64,000 bases of DNA, taken from CAVQHY01 sp963712465. GTDB taxonomy: Bacteria; Actinomycetota; Thermoleophilia; Gaiellales; Gaiellaceae. The number at the start of each line of letters is the position of its first letter. The first letter of the stretch is position 1. The notes under the pieces are model-generated. The model was not told the DNA's origin. It saw only the letters and a program-made list of their open reading frames with translations, and made no database searches. Shown here piece after piece: positions 17,053 through 28,443 of this stretch. Where the stretch lies: positions 977,223 to 1,041,222 of the forward strand of contig CAVQHY010000006.1 in assembly GCA_963712465.1 (NCBI GenBank). The letters run 5' to 3'. A program made the translations under genes and the position numbers.

Positions 17053-17153
17053 TCGGGTTTGCAAATGGTTTGCAGCTGCCTGCCGGGCTCTTTGCTGTGC
17101 GGCTGCGAGACAGCCAGCGGCGATGCGGCTGAACTCGCCTGTTCAACGGGAAA

Positions 17154-17246
17154 CGGAGCGGCGCAGGAGTCGAACCTACCCAGCGACGGGTTACGCCGCC
17201 TCACCGGTTTTGAAGACCGGCTGGGCCACCGGGCCCGGGCCGCTCC
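17154..17246 (-). tRNA. selC: tRNA-Sec (anticodon UCA)
   Basis: Reading the minus strand, the acceptor arms GGAGCGGC and GCCGCTCC make the 8-bp stem typical of selenocysteine tRNA, followed by discriminator G. The anticodon arm reads CCGGTCTTCAAAACCGG with UCA in the loop, decoding UGA. A long variable arm follows (about 20 nt, GGCGGCG... side), and the T-arm GTAGGTTCGACTCCTGC pairs well. Total is 93 nt without CCA, which is not encoded. The location next to selB and selA on the same strand confirms it. SelA converts seryl-tRNA-Sec to selenocysteinyl-tRNA and SelB delivers it. Confidence 0.95.
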
Positions 17247-17359
17247 GGCACGGAGCCTAGCCCTAACTCCGACGCCCGGGGTGGGGCCGGGCACTCAGCT
17301 CCGTTTGGCCTGTCGCGCGTGAACTGCGACCATGCGAGCCTCGGGCGAAAGGAGGCTGG

Positions 17360-17788
17360 ATGGCGACCAAAGCGGATTTCACCGAGGACGAGTGGAAGAT
17401 GATGCACAAGGGCGTCACGGGTGCCGGACTGCTCGTCTCGGCGGGCGACCAGGACTTCACCGACAGCTTTGGTGAGGCGGGAGCGCTGGCGAAGTACCTG
17501 GCCTCGCGGCGTGAGAGCGAGAGCGAGCTCGTCCGCGAGCTGGCCGGCGCTCACGGGAGTGGGTTCGGGCTGACCGCGTCGCCGACGAAGGTCGAGTCGG
17601 AGACGCTCGACGCGCTCCGGGCTGCGACGACGACGGTGGCCGCGAAGGCGCCCGACGATCTGGGCGCCTACCGCGAGCTCGTGCTCGGCGCGGCGGACGC
17701 CGTTGCAAACGCGAAGGGTGGGATCAAGCCGGGAGAGACAGCCGCGATCGACAAGATCAAGGAGGCGCTCGGCACCGATCAAGCCTGA
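17360..17788 (+). CDS. Conserved small acidic protein of unknown function
   Basis: 142 residues starting at ATG with a strong ribosome site (aaaggaggctgg). The sequence (DFTEDEWKMMHKGVTGAGLL, then DRDFTDSFGEAGALAKYL with Q in place of R) is soluble, largely helical and regular in codon use, so it is a real gene. I associate it with an uncharacterised actinobacterial family. It sits between selC and selB but on the opposite strand, so no shared role is implied. No catalytic motif, signal peptide or membrane span is visible. Confidence 0.75.
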   Translation: MATKADFTEDEWKMMHKGVTGAGLLVSAGDQDFTDSFGEAGALAKYLASRRESESELVRELAGAHGSGFGLTASPTKVESETLDALRAATTTVAAKAPDDLGAYRELVLGAADAVANAKGGIKPGETAAIDKIKEALGTDQA

Positions 17789-17832
17789 GGTGGGGCCGAG
17801 CTCGTGCAGTAGCGAGGCGCGAACGAGCCGGT

Positions 17833-19575
<1,743 letters not shown>

Positions 19576-19602
19576 GCCGTCGATGGTAAACCGTGGCGCG
19601 TG

Positions 19603-19634
19603 GGTTACACACTCTCTACAATAGGTGTGTAACC
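19603..19634 (+). promoter_or_regulatory. Operator/promoter of the VapBC-type module
   Basis: A perfect 9-bp inverted repeat (GGTTACACA at 19603-19611, TGTGTAACC at 19626-19634) separated by 14 bases that contain a -10-like TACAAT (19617-19622). The right arm touches the ATG of the antitoxin gene. The layout suggests a near-leaderless transcript and autorepression by the antitoxin. The selB start lies 27 bp away on the other strand. Confidence 0.6.
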
Positions 19635-19874
19635 ATGGCTCGGATGCGCAGAGTGCAGATCCTGCTCGAGCCCGAGCTCGACGACCAGCTCGGCCGGGAG
19701 GCGGCCGCCCGCGGCATCTCGAGGAGCTCCCTGGTTCGCGGGCTCTTGCGAGCGGGCCTCGCCGGCGAGCCGCTTGACAACGGGCTTCTCGGCCTCGCCG
19801 GCCTCTGGGAGGGGGGACCGGACGATTCCCAGCGCCACGACGAGATCGTGTACGAGTGGCCGGCAACGAGCTGA
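19635..19874 (+). CDS. Antitoxin, ribbon-helix-helix (VapB/CopG-like)
   Basis: 79 residues from the ATG abutting the palindrome. The N-terminus RRVQILLEPELDDQLGREAA followed by RGISRSSLVRGLLRAGL is a ribbon-helix-helix DNA-binding domain: beta strand, helix A, helix B. The acidic tail (GGPDDSQRHDEIVYEW) would wrap and block the toxin. It is followed after six bases by a PIN-domain toxin gene. Starts further upstream would run through the operator and are rejected. Confidence 0.88.
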   Translation: MARMRRVQILLEPELDDQLGREAAARGISRSSLVRGLLRAGLAGEPLDNGLLGLAGLWEGGPDDSQRHDEIVYEWPATS

Positions 19875-19880
19875 CCACCC

Positions 19881-20279
19881 GTGCTTTTCGTCGATACGTC
19901 GTACTGGATCGCACTCGGGAACGCTCGTGACGCACGCCACGCCACCGCGATCGAGCTGGGACGCAAGTACCGCGGAGAACTGCTCGTCACGTCGAACCTC
20001 GTCCTGGGAGAGACCTGGACCATCGCTTGTAGGCGCGGCGAGCATCGAACCGCGGTCGCCTGGCTCGACCAGCTTCTGACTGAGACGGCGCTTCGGCTTC
20101 AGCGCATCGGGACCGACCTCGAGGCCGAGGGCTGGGCCTGGCTGCGAGTGCATGACGAGCGCCGGTACTCCTTCGTCGACGCGACGAGCTTCGCGCTCAT
20201 GCGGAAGCTCCGCATCCGAGAGGCGCTCGCTTTCGATCAGGACTTCGCCGCCGCCGGCTTCGTCGAGCTCAGGCCGTAG
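19881..20279 (+). CDS. PIN-domain ribonuclease toxin (VapC-like)
   Basis: 132 residues with GTG start. PIN-domain acidic residues are in place: Asp in FVDTSYWIAL (residue 5), Glu in LVLGETWTIA (about 44), Asp in YSFVDATSFALMRKL (about 99) and Asp in EALAFDQDFAAAGF (about 119). VapC toxins are Mg-dependent RNases, often cutting tRNA or rRNA. The gene is co-transcribed with the antitoxin gene, and its 3' end overlaps the convergent selA gene by 11 bases. Confidence 0.9.
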   Translation: MLFVDTSYWIALGNARDARHATAIELGRKYRGELLVTSNLVLGETWTIACRRGEHRTAVAWLDQLLTETALRLQRIGTDLEAEGWAWLRVHDERRYSFVDATSFALMRKLRIREALAFDQDFAAAGFVELRP

Positions 20280-21594
20280 AGGCTCGAGCGACGGCGACCG
20301 CCGCAGCTGCCTCGTCGACCTCCGCGTCGGTCAGCGTCCGACAGTCGAGCAGGAGCTTGCCGTCGCGGACGATCCCGACCACCGGAGGATCTCCCAGGCG
20401 AAGCGCCGCGGCGAGCTCCTCCTCGAGCGCGCACGCGAAGCTCGCGAGCTCGGCGAGCGGGAGGGCGCCGCCTCCGACGCGCGCGACCGTCTCCTCCACG
20501 GTGCCGCCCGTGAGTGACGCGAGGCGCTCGGCGCGAGCGTGCACGGCTTCGGCCGGCTCCTCGATCATCCGGAGGACCGGCACCCGCGCCGCGTCATCCC
20601 CGCGGTAGAGGGCGAGCGTGCCCTCGAGTGCGGCCAGGGTCAGCTTGTCGGCGCGCAGCGCACGCTGCAGCGGGTGCCGCCGCAGCTTCTCGACCAGATC
20701 CGCTCGACCCGCAGCGATCCCGGCCTGCGGTCCCCCGAGGAGCTTGTCGCCCGAGAAGGTGACGAGGTCGGCGCCCGCCGCCAGGCTCGCCGCCGCGCTC
20801 GGCTCGTCCCTCAGCTCAGAAAGCACACCCGACCCGAGGTCGTCGACCAGGTCGAGCCCGGCCCGGTTGGCGAGGCGGGCGAGATCGCGCAGCGCCGGCT
20901 GCTCGGTGAAGCCGACGATGCGGAAGTTCGACTGGTGGACGCGCAGGATCAGCGCCGTACGGTCGGTGATCGCGCGCTCGTAGTCGGCGAGACGCGTGCG
21001 GTTCGTCGTTCCCACCTCGACGAGCGTCGCACCCGAGCGGGCAAGCACGTCCGGGATGCGGAAGCCGTCGCCGATCTCGATCAGCTCGCCCCGCGAGACC
21101 AGGACGTCGCGGCCCTCGGCCAGCGCCGCGAGCGCGAGCAGCATCGCGGCGGCGTTGTTGTTGACGACGATCGCCGCCTCGGCGCCGGTGAGGTCGCGGA
21201 GGGTTGCCGCCGCGTGATCCTGGCGCGAGCCGCGGGCGCCCGCATCGAGGTCGTACTCGAGGTTCGAGTACCCGCTGCCGACCTCCTGCACCCGTGCGAG
21301 CGCCTCGGCGGCAAGCGGGGCCCTACCGAGATTCGTGTGGATGACGACACCGGTGGCGTTCAGAACGCGCCGGAGGCGAGGACGCAGCAGCGCTTCCAGC
21401 TCGGCGCGAGCGAGCTCGACGGGATCGGCAGGCTCGTAGCCCGCCCGGATCTCTGCCCGCGCCCGCCCCAGCGCCCTCCGCGCCGCCTCGACGACGAGCG
21501 ATCGACCATGCATCTCCGCGAGCGGCACGAGCTCCGGTCGCCCGGCGAGCTCGTCGACCGAGGGAAGCGCGCGCAGGCGGTTGGAGCCCGTCAC
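20269..21594 (-). CDS. selA: L-seryl-tRNA(Sec) selenium transferase SelA
   Basis: About 441 residues from GTG 21594, the start closest to the family N-terminus (RLRALPSVDELAG); longer frames overlap the divergent VanW-like gene. A PLP enzyme of fold type I: NATGVVIHTNLGRAPL near residue 88, YSNLEYDLDAGARGSRQDHA, LVDDLGSGVL, and the PLP lysine in VTFSGDKLLGGPQAG near residue 285. It replaces the seryl oxygen with selenium from selenophosphate. Length is a little below the usual 460. selD is not in the window. Confidence 0.95.
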   Translation of the reverse strand: MTGSNRLRALPSVDELAGRPELVPLAEMHGRSLVVEAARRALGRARAEIRAGYEPADPVELARAELEALLRPRLRRVLNATGVVIHTNLGRAPLAAEALARVQEVGSGYSNLEYDLDAGARGSRQDHAAATLRDLTGAEAAIVVNNNAAAMLLALAALAEGRDVLVSRGELIEIGDGFRIPDVLARSGATLVEVGTTNRTRLADYERAITDRTALILRVHQSNFRIVGFTEQPALRDLARLANRAGLDLVDDLGSGVLSELRDEPSAAASLAAGADLVTFSGDKLLGGPQAGIAAGRADLVEKLRRHPLQRALRADKLTLAALEGTLALYRGDDAARVPVLRMIEEPAEAVHARAERLASLTGGTVEETVARVGGGALPLAELASFACALEEELAAALRLGDPPVVGIVRDGKLLLDCRTLTDAEVDEAAAAVAVARASTA

Positions 21595-21639
21595 CCCGGG
21601 TGATGATAGATCGGGACCGCCCGGTATCCTCTCCGTCTC

Positions 21640-23451
21640 GTGACCGAGACGACTCTCGACATCGAGCGGCGGCGAGTCGAGCGTCGCCGGATCGAGCGGC
21701 GCCGACGGCTGCGCAACCTCGCCTGGGCGTCGCTCGGCGCGCTGGTCGCCGCCGTGGGCCTGTTCTCGCTCGTCCGGGCGCTCGGCCTCCGAAACTCCGT
21801 CCTGCCCGGCGTCGAGGTCGCGGGCGAGGAGATCGGCGGGCTCTCGCAGGACGAGGCGCGCGCCCGGATCGCGGCCGTCGTCGGCGACCGGCTCGGTGAG
21901 CCCGTGACCGTGCAGGTCGCGAAGAAGAGCTTCACGATCGAGCCGTCGAAGCTGTTCGCCGTGGATGCGGCTGCGACCGAGGCGCGAGCGTTCGAGCTCG
22001 GTCGGGGCTCGTTTCTCGACCGGGTCGCCGCAGCCACGTATCCGCCCTCGGCCGGCGGAGACGTCCAACCGGTCCTGATCGATCTGCCCGAGGGGCAGGC
22101 GCTGCTCGCAGCGGAGCTCGAGGACGTCCAGCGAACCGCCGTGTCCGCCCGTGTGCGGATGCGGGGCACGACCCCCGTCGTCGTCTCTGCGCGGGCCGGG
22201 ATCCTCGTCGACGCGGACGCGCTCTACGACGACCTGCGCGCTGCCGCGCTCGGTAGCGACCGCGAGGTCAAGGCGACGCTCCGCCGCGCGAAGCCGCCGA
22301 TCACGAACGCGAAGGCCCGGGAGGCGGCGGCCTCGGCGGAGACGATCGTGTCGGCGCCCGTCGCCGTGCGGCTGAAGCGCAAGCAGCTCGGCGAGCTTCG
22401 TCCGTGGCAGCTCGCACGACTGGTTCGGTTTCAGCCGGTGTCGAACGGCTACACGATCGTGCTCGACCGGCAGGGCCTCACCCGCGCCGTCGAGCCGTTG
22501 ACCGCGGAGCACACGAAGTCGCCGGTCGACGCGTCGTTCTACATCACCCGGAAAGACCGGGTCGCGGTCGTTCCGTCGAAGGGCGGCACGAAGGTCGCCG
22601 TCGACGCGGCCACGACGTCCCTGCTCGCCGCGGCCCTCTCGCCGACCGACCGCGTCGCCGAGGTCGGGCTCGCCAAGGTCGAGGCCGACCTGACGACCAA
22701 GGAGGCGCTGGCGCTCGGGATCCGCGAGCCCGTCGCCGTCTACACGACCGACATGGGCGCCTCGTCGGCGAACCGGATCCACAACATCCATCTCCTCGGC
22801 GACATCCTCGATGGCACGGTCGTCCGTCCGGGCGAGGTCTTCTCGTTCAACAGGGTGCTGGGCCCGCGCACGCCAGAGCGAGGCTTTCTCGAAGGACACG
22901 CGATCGTCGGCGGCGTCCTCGTCCCGTCGATCGGAGGGGGCGTCTGCCAGACGGCGACGACGATCTTCAACGCGGCGTTCGAGGCCGGCCTGCCGATCAT
23001 CGAGCGCCACAACCATGCGTACTACATCAGCCACTACCCGCTCGGCCGTGACGCGACCGTCGCCTGGGGCGGGCCGGACCTCCGGTTCGGAAACGACCTG
23101 CGCAACGCGATTCTGATCAAGGCCTGGTCGGACGACTACACGTTCACGGTCGCCTTCTACGGGACGCGGCAGGGCCGCAAGGTCGTTGCCACGACGAGCG
23201 AGAGGACCAACTTCACCGAGCCGGCGATGCTGTACCGGATCGATCCGAACGCGCCGGCCGGCTCGGTGCGGGCTACGAGCAGCACCGCCCAGGGCTTCGA
23301 CGTGACCGTGCACCGTACGGTCTACGAGAGGGGAAAGCTCCTACGGGAGAGCGACTTCCCCACGCGGTACACGCCCGAGAATCCGGTGACGATCTACGGA
23401 CCCGGCGGCGGGGCTCCGGCCGAGGCCGCGGTCCTGCCCGCGAACGCGTAG
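21640..23451 (+). CDS. VanW-family protein with peptidoglycan-binding-like repeats
   Basis: 603 residues, GTG start. A basic N-terminus (RRRVERRRIERRRRLRNLAW) precedes one membrane anchor (ASLGALVAAVGLFSLVRAL), so the bulk is extracytoplasmic. Next come two putative peptidoglycan-binding (PG_binding_4-like) repeats, about residues 55-330. The VanW domain contains RIHNIHLLGDILDGTVVRPG, FSFNRVLGPRTPERGF, and GGGVCQTATTIFNAAFEAGL with ERHNHAYYISHYPLG. VanW proteins have unknown biochemical function despite the vancomycin-operon name. Divergent from selA with only 45 bp between the starts. Confidence 0.9.
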   Translation: MTETTLDIERRRVERRRIERRRRLRNLAWASLGALVAAVGLFSLVRALGLRNSVLPGVEVAGEEIGGLSQDEARARIAAVVGDRLGEPVTVQVAKKSFTIEPSKLFAVDAAATEARAFELGRGSFLDRVAAATYPPSAGGDVQPVLIDLPEGQALLAAELEDVQRTAVSARVRMRGTTPVVVSARAGILVDADALYDDLRAAALGSDREVKATLRRAKPPITNAKAREAAASAETIVSAPVAVRLKRKQLGELRPWQLARLVRFQPVSNGYTIVLDRQGLTRAVEPLTAEHTKSPVDASFYITRKDRVAVVPSKGGTKVAVDAATTSLLAAALSPTDRVAEVGLAKVEADLTTKEALALGIREPVAVYTTDMGASSANRIHNIHLLGDILDGTVVRPGEVFSFNRVLGPRTPERGFLEGHAIVGGVLVPSIGGGVCQTATTIFNAAFEAGLPIIERHNHAYYISHYPLGRDATVAWGGPDLRFGNDLRNAILIKAWSDDYTFTVAFYGTRQGRKVVATTSERTNFTEPAMLYRIDPNAPAGSVRATSSTAQGFDVTVHRTVYERGKLLRESDFPTRYTPENPVTIYGPGGGAPAEAAVLPANA

Positions 23452-23452
23452 G

Positions 23453-23472
23453 GGGCGAGGCTTGCCTCGCCC
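23453..23472. repeat. Palindromic intergenic repeat, copy 1
   Basis: GGGCGAGGC-TT-GCCTCGCCC, a perfect 20-bp palindrome two bases after the VanW gene stop, followed by GGTGTAG. A near-identical unit lies at 61090-61109. It may act as a terminator for the VanW gene but its recurrence suggests a REP-like dispersed repeat. Confidence 0.6.
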
Positions 23473-23491
23473 GGTGTAGAGTCCGCGCCCG

Positions 23492-24085
23492 ATGAATCCC
23501 GACGCTGCGACTCTTCGCCTCGCCGTCTTTCCTCGACCCAGCCTCCTGGTCGATACGTTGCTCGTCGCCGGCGGCGCCGGGCTCGTCGCGCTCGCCGCGC
23601 AGGTGGAGATCCACCTCGGCTTCACGCCGGTGCCGATCACGGGGCAGACGTTCTCGGTGCTGCTGGTCGGCGCTGCTCTCGGGTCGGTACGGGGCTTTCT
23701 CGCCCTCGCGCTCTACTTCGTCGTCGGCATGATCGGCGGCCCGGTCTACGCGGGCGGCGAAGGGGGCTGGGAGTGGGTCACGGGCGCGACCGGCGGTTAC
23801 CTGATCGGCTTCATGGTCGCGGCAGCGCTGACGGGATTCCTGGCCGAGCGGCACTGGGATCGTCGCTTCGGATCCGCGCTCGGCCTGATGCTGATCGGCA
23901 ACGTCGTCATCTACCTGTTCGGGCTGCCGTGGCTCGCGGCCAAGATCGACACCGGCTTCGACGGGACGCTCGAGGCCGGGCTCTACCCGTTCGTGTTCGG
24001 TGATCTCCTGAAGCTCCTGCTTGCGGCGGCGGCGCTGCCTGGCGCCTGGAAGCTCGTCGAGCGGGCGAAGGGCTCTCCCCGCTAG
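23492..24085 (+). CDS. bioY: Biotin transporter substrate-binding subunit BioY
   Basis: 197 residues with about six membrane spans. Diagnostic BioY stretches: EIHLGFTPVPITGQTFSVLL near residue 39, GAALGSVRGFLALALYFVVG near 60, and the glycine-rich GGWEWVTGATGGYLIGF near 91. BioY is the S component of the energy-coupling-factor biotin importer and can take up biotin alone in some bacteria. No EcfA/EcfT genes are adjacent. Biotin is needed by the carboxylase chains encoded at 28-30 and 47-49 kb. Its stop codon shares a CTAG with the convergent LOG gene stop. Confidence 0.93.
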   Translation: MNPDAATLRLAVFPRPSLLVDTLLVAGGAGLVALAAQVEIHLGFTPVPITGQTFSVLLVGAALGSVRGFLALALYFVVGMIGGPVYAGGEGGWEWVTGATGGYLIGFMVAAALTGFLAERHWDRRFGSALGLMLIGNVVIYLFGLPWLAAKIDTGFDGTLEAGLYPFVFGDLLKLLLAAAALPGAWKLVERAKGSPR

Positions 24086-24756
24086 CCGCTGCTGCGTCCG
24101 TCGTAGCTCTCGACGACGGTCTGCACCGCGACCGCCGGGTCGTCGGTGACCGTGACCAGTGCCCGGTCCTCGGTCGAGATCGTCCCTCCGGCCAGGAGTT
24201 GGGCGTCGATCCAGGTGAGCAGGCCCGCCCAGTAGTCGGATCCGAACAGGACGACCGGGAAGTTGGTGATCTTCCCGGTCTGGATCAGCGTCAGCGACTC
24301 GAACAGCTCGTCGAGCGTGCCGAAGCCGCCGGGAAAGACGACGAAGCCCTCGGCCACCTTCACGAACATCGTCTTGCGCACGTAGAAGTGCTCGAAGGTC
24401 AGCGAGAAGTCGAGGTAGGGGTTGGAGCGCTGCTCGTGCGGCAGGCGGATGTTGAATCCGACCGACACGCCACCCGCCTCCTGCGCGCCTCGATTGGCCC
24501 CCTCCATCACGCCCGGCCCGCCCCCGGTGACGACGGCGAACTCCTCGCGGGCAAAGAGCGAGCCCACCTCCCGGGCGGCCTCGTACGCCGGATGTCCCGC
24601 CGACACGCGGGCCGATCCGAAGATCGAGACCGCCGGAGCTGCGATCGCCGCGGCCGTCTCGAAGCCCGCGAAGAACTCGTCGGCGATCCGATCGACGCGG
24701 TCGCGCTCGTCACCCGCCTCGCGGGTGTCGAGAATCTCCCGATCGACGTCCGCCAT
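24082..24756 (-). CDS. LOG-family protein (TIGR00730 type)
   Basis: 224 residues. Rossmann-like fold with SIFGSARVSAGHPAYEAARE, VVTGGGPGVMEGANRGAQEA, and the hallmark VVFPGGFGTLDELFESLTLI. In plants and several bacteria this family is cytokinin riboside 5'-monophosphate phosphoribohydrolase; in bacteria it may simply release purine bases from nucleotides. The family was long misannotated as lysine decarboxylase. The ATG at 24756 fits. Situated between bioY (convergent) and the MoaD-MoaE gene on the same strand. Confidence 0.9.
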   Translation of the reverse strand: MADVDREILDTREAGDERDRVDRIADEFFAGFETAAAIAAPAVSIFGSARVSAGHPAYEAAREVGSLFAREEFAVVTGGGPGVMEGANRGAQEAGGVSVGFNIRLPHEQRSNPYLDFSLTFEHFYVRKTMFVKVAEGFVVFPGGFGTLDELFESLTLIQTGKITNFPVVLFGSDYWAGLLTWIDAQLLAGGTISTEDRALVTVTDDPAVAVQTVVESYDGRSSG

Positions 24757-24780
24757 CGGCTCAGCCTAGACGGACGACAA

Positions 24781-25419
24781 CTAGCTCCCGCGCCCGATCC
24801 ACTCCTCGCCGCCCTCGTAGACCTCCTTCTTCCAGAGCGGGACGCGCTCCTTCAGGGCGTCGATCGCGTCGCGGCAGGCGGCCAGGGCGTCGGCACGGTG
24901 GGGGGCCGAGACGGCGATAGCCACGCTCGTCTCGCCGATCCCGACGCGTCCGACGCGGTGCGTGATCGCGATCCGCGTGAGCTCGTACCGGCCGGCGAGC
25001 TCGTCGGCGATGCGCGCCAGCTCGGCCTCGGCCATGCCGTCGTAGGCCTCGTAGTCGAGGTGCAGCACCGTGCGACCGCGCGACCGGGCACGCGTCGTCC
25101 CGACGAACGTGGCGATCGCGCCGGCGTCGTTCGAAGCGACCCGCGCCACGACCTCGTTCAGGTCGATCGGCCGCTCGCTCAGCAGGAAGTCGCCCCCGGA
25201 GACGGGCGGGATCAGCGCAACCTCGTCGCCTTCGGAGAGAGGGCGCGTGCGTTCGACGTACTCGCGATTGGCCGCGTAGACGAGCCCGCCGGGCTCGTCG
25301 CCGAGCTCGAGGCTCGCCCACACGTCGGCGACGCGGGCGCCTTCCGGGAGCTCCAGCTCGCGCTCCGCGGCCCCGGCACGCTCCCTGAGGCCGGCGAACA
25401 GCTTGACCGTGACGCGCAC
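24781..25419 (-). CDS. Molybdopterin synthase, MoaD-MoaE fusion
   Basis: 212 residues from GTG 25419. Residues 1-80 are MoaD (ubiquitin-like): VKLFAGLRERAGAAERELEL, ending ALIPPVSGG. Residues 83-212 are MoaE: IDLNEVVARVASNDAGAIAT then FVGTTR, YEAYDGMAEAEL, ITHRVGRVGIGETSVAIAVS, and the C-terminal KERVPLWKKEVYEGGEEWIG with the catalytic lysines. Molybdopterin synthase puts two sulfurs on precursor Z. The MoaD Gly-Gly, which must be a free C-terminus to carry thiocarboxylate, is internal here and followed by Asp. Post-translational cleavage, as known for mycobacterial MoaX, is therefore expected. Confidence 0.93.
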   Translation of the reverse strand: MRVTVKLFAGLRERAGAAERELELPEGARVADVWASLELGDEPGGLVYAANREYVERTRPLSEGDEVALIPPVSGGDFLLSERPIDLNEVVARVASNDAGAIATFVGTTRARSRGRTVLHLDYEAYDGMAEAELARIADELAGRYELTRIAITHRVGRVGIGETSVAIAVSAPHRADALAACRDAIDALKERVPLWKKEVYEGGEEWIGRGS

Positions 25420-25474
25420 AACCCAAGCGTAGTCGGGGGTATAGGGTCCCCGCGATCCGAGGAAAGGAGCCACC

Positions 25475-25675
25475 ATGTCCGTCGCAAAGGTGATCGAGCT
25501 GACCGCGTCGTCGCCCGAGAGCTTCGAGGATGCCTGCCGCCAGGGCATCGCGAAGGCGTCGGAGACTGTCCGCAACATCGAGGGCGTGTGGGTGGACGGC
25601 CAGGAGGTTCTGATCGAGAACGGCCAGGTCTCCGGCTTCCACGTTCACCTCAAGGTCACGTTCGTCCTCGACTGA
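25475..25675 (+). CDS. Dodecin, flavin-storage protein
   Basis: 66 residues, the standard dodecin length, with a strong ribosome site (aaaggagccacc). The sequence SVAKVIELTASSPESFEDAC then VRNIEGVWVDGQEV and HVHLKVTFVLD contains the beta-alpha-beta-beta fold. The Trp in EGVWV is the flavin-stacking residue. Twelve copies form a hollow sphere that stores FMN/riboflavin or CoA-linked flavin. Divergent from the MoaD-MoaE gene; a TATAGG -10-like element lies at about 25440. Confidence 0.93.
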   Translation: MSVAKVIELTASSPESFEDACRQGIAKASETVRNIEGVWVDGQEVLIENGQVSGFHVHLKVTFVLD

Positions 25676-25734
25676 CCGCGGGTCGGAGGGCCGCCGGGCC
25701 TGTCCGCCGGCGGCCACCGACTACAGTGCGGCGC

Positions 25735-27321
<1,587 letters not shown>

Positions 27322-27337
27322 GCGAGTGACCTCTCGA

Positions 27338-28399
27338 TCAGAGCTGTGCGGCAAACGCGAGCTCGCAGGCGGTTTCGGAGCTCGCTTCGCCGAGCTCGAG
27401 CACGCGCATGCAGGCGATCGCGTCTGCGGGCGGCACGGGGTTCGGCGCGCCGTGGAGGATCGCGTCGCGCACGCCCGCGTAGTAGGCGGGGTAGTCGCCG
27501 GGGAGTGTCGGCACCGCCTCGACCGTCGCCTCCTCGACTGACCCGTCCGGCGAGGGTCGCCAGAGCTCGCCGTCGCGCAGGTCGTGGCCCCACCCGTCGG
27601 AGCCCGGCCGCCCGCCCTGTTTCAGCACGGCCTCCTGTGAGTCGAGCCCGTGCTTGACGTAGCTGCCCGCCGTCCCGTGCACGACGAAGCGGGGGCTTCC
27701 GCCGGCCACCAGCACGCTTCCGTGCAGGATCACGCGGAGGCGCTCGTAGCGCATCAGGATGTGGAAGTAGTCCACCGCCCTCGCACCGGGACGATGCAGC
27801 GACAGGTCGGCGTACACGCCGAGCGGTGGGCCGAAGAGCACGAGCGCCTGGTCGACGAGGTGGGGCCCGAGGTCGTACCAGAGCCCGCTCCCGGGCCCGG
27901 GCCGCTCGCGCCAGCGGTCCCGGACCTCGGGCCTGAACCGGTCGATGTGCGACTCGAACTGGACGACCTCGCCCAGCGTGCCCGACTGGATCAGCTGCGA
28001 CACGGTGCGGAAGTCCGCATCCCAGCGCCGGTTGTGGAACGCCGAGAGCAACCGATCCTCCCGGCCTGCCAGCGCCTCGAGCTCCTCCGCCTCGGCCGTC
28101 GTCACGGTGAACGGCTTGTCGATCACGACGTGCTTGCCGGCGAGCAACGCGCCGCGGGCGAGCGGCGCGTGCGTTTCGTTGGGGGTCGCGATCACGACCA
28201 GCCCGATCTCCGGTCGGGCGAACACCTCGTCTGGCTCGGCGGCGACCTCGACGTCCGGGAGGTCCGCGTGCACCTTCCCTGCGTCGCTCGACACGACGGC
28301 GGCCAGTCGCAGCCCGGGCACCGAGGCGACCAGCGGCGCGTGGATGATCTTGCCGACGTAGCCGTAGCCCACGAGCGCGACGTCGATCGAGGTTTCCAT
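27338..28399 (-). CDS. Gfo/Idh/MocA-family oxidoreductase
   Basis: About 353 residues from ATG 28399. N-terminal Rossmann fold with VALVGYGYVGKIIHAPLVAS (GxGxxG variant), then VVIATPNETHAPLARGALLA and the EKP-type motif as VVIDKPFTVT, where the Lys contacts substrate/NAD. The C-terminal domain has LWYDLGPHLVDQALVLFGPP carrying the DxxxH catalytic pattern. Related enzymes act on sugars or inositol derivatives with NAD(P). The 28399 ATG is preferred over an upstream one because the conserved first strand follows at once. Confidence 0.88.
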   Translation of the reverse strand: METSIDVALVGYGYVGKIIHAPLVASVPGLRLAAVVSSDAGKVHADLPDVEVAAEPDEVFARPEIGLVVIATPNETHAPLARGALLAGKHVVIDKPFTVTTAEAEELEALAGREDRLLSAFHNRRWDADFRTVSQLIQSGTLGEVVQFESHIDRFRPEVRDRWRERPGPGSGLWYDLGPHLVDQALVLFGPPLGVYADLSLHRPGARAVDYFHILMRYERLRVILHGSVLVAGGSPRFVVHGTAGSYVKHGLDSQEAVLKQGGRPGSDGWGHDLRDGELWRPSPDGSVEEATVEAVPTLPGDYPAYYAGVRDAILHGAPNPVPPADAIACMRVLELGEASSETACELAFAAQL

Positions 28400-28443
28400 G
28401 GTCTCGTATCCTTGACGTTCTCGGTCATCGCTGCCGCGCACCT

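Noticed and set aside
17360..17788. TerB/tellurite-resistance assignment for the 142-residue protein
   Set aside because: The acidic TerB motif (DG...EE pattern) is not present; the protein is left as unknown.
20269..23313. A very long minus-strand frame of about 1,000 codons spanning selA and the VanW-like gene
   Set aside because: Only the selA part has protein-family sequence; upstream it is antisense to the VanW-like gene and Arg/Asp-rich, a by-product of high GC content.
24199..25734. Upstream extension of the acyl-CoA mutase frame
   Set aside because: The extension runs antisense to the LOG and MoaD-MoaE genes; the mutase family N-terminus starts at the ATG at 25735.
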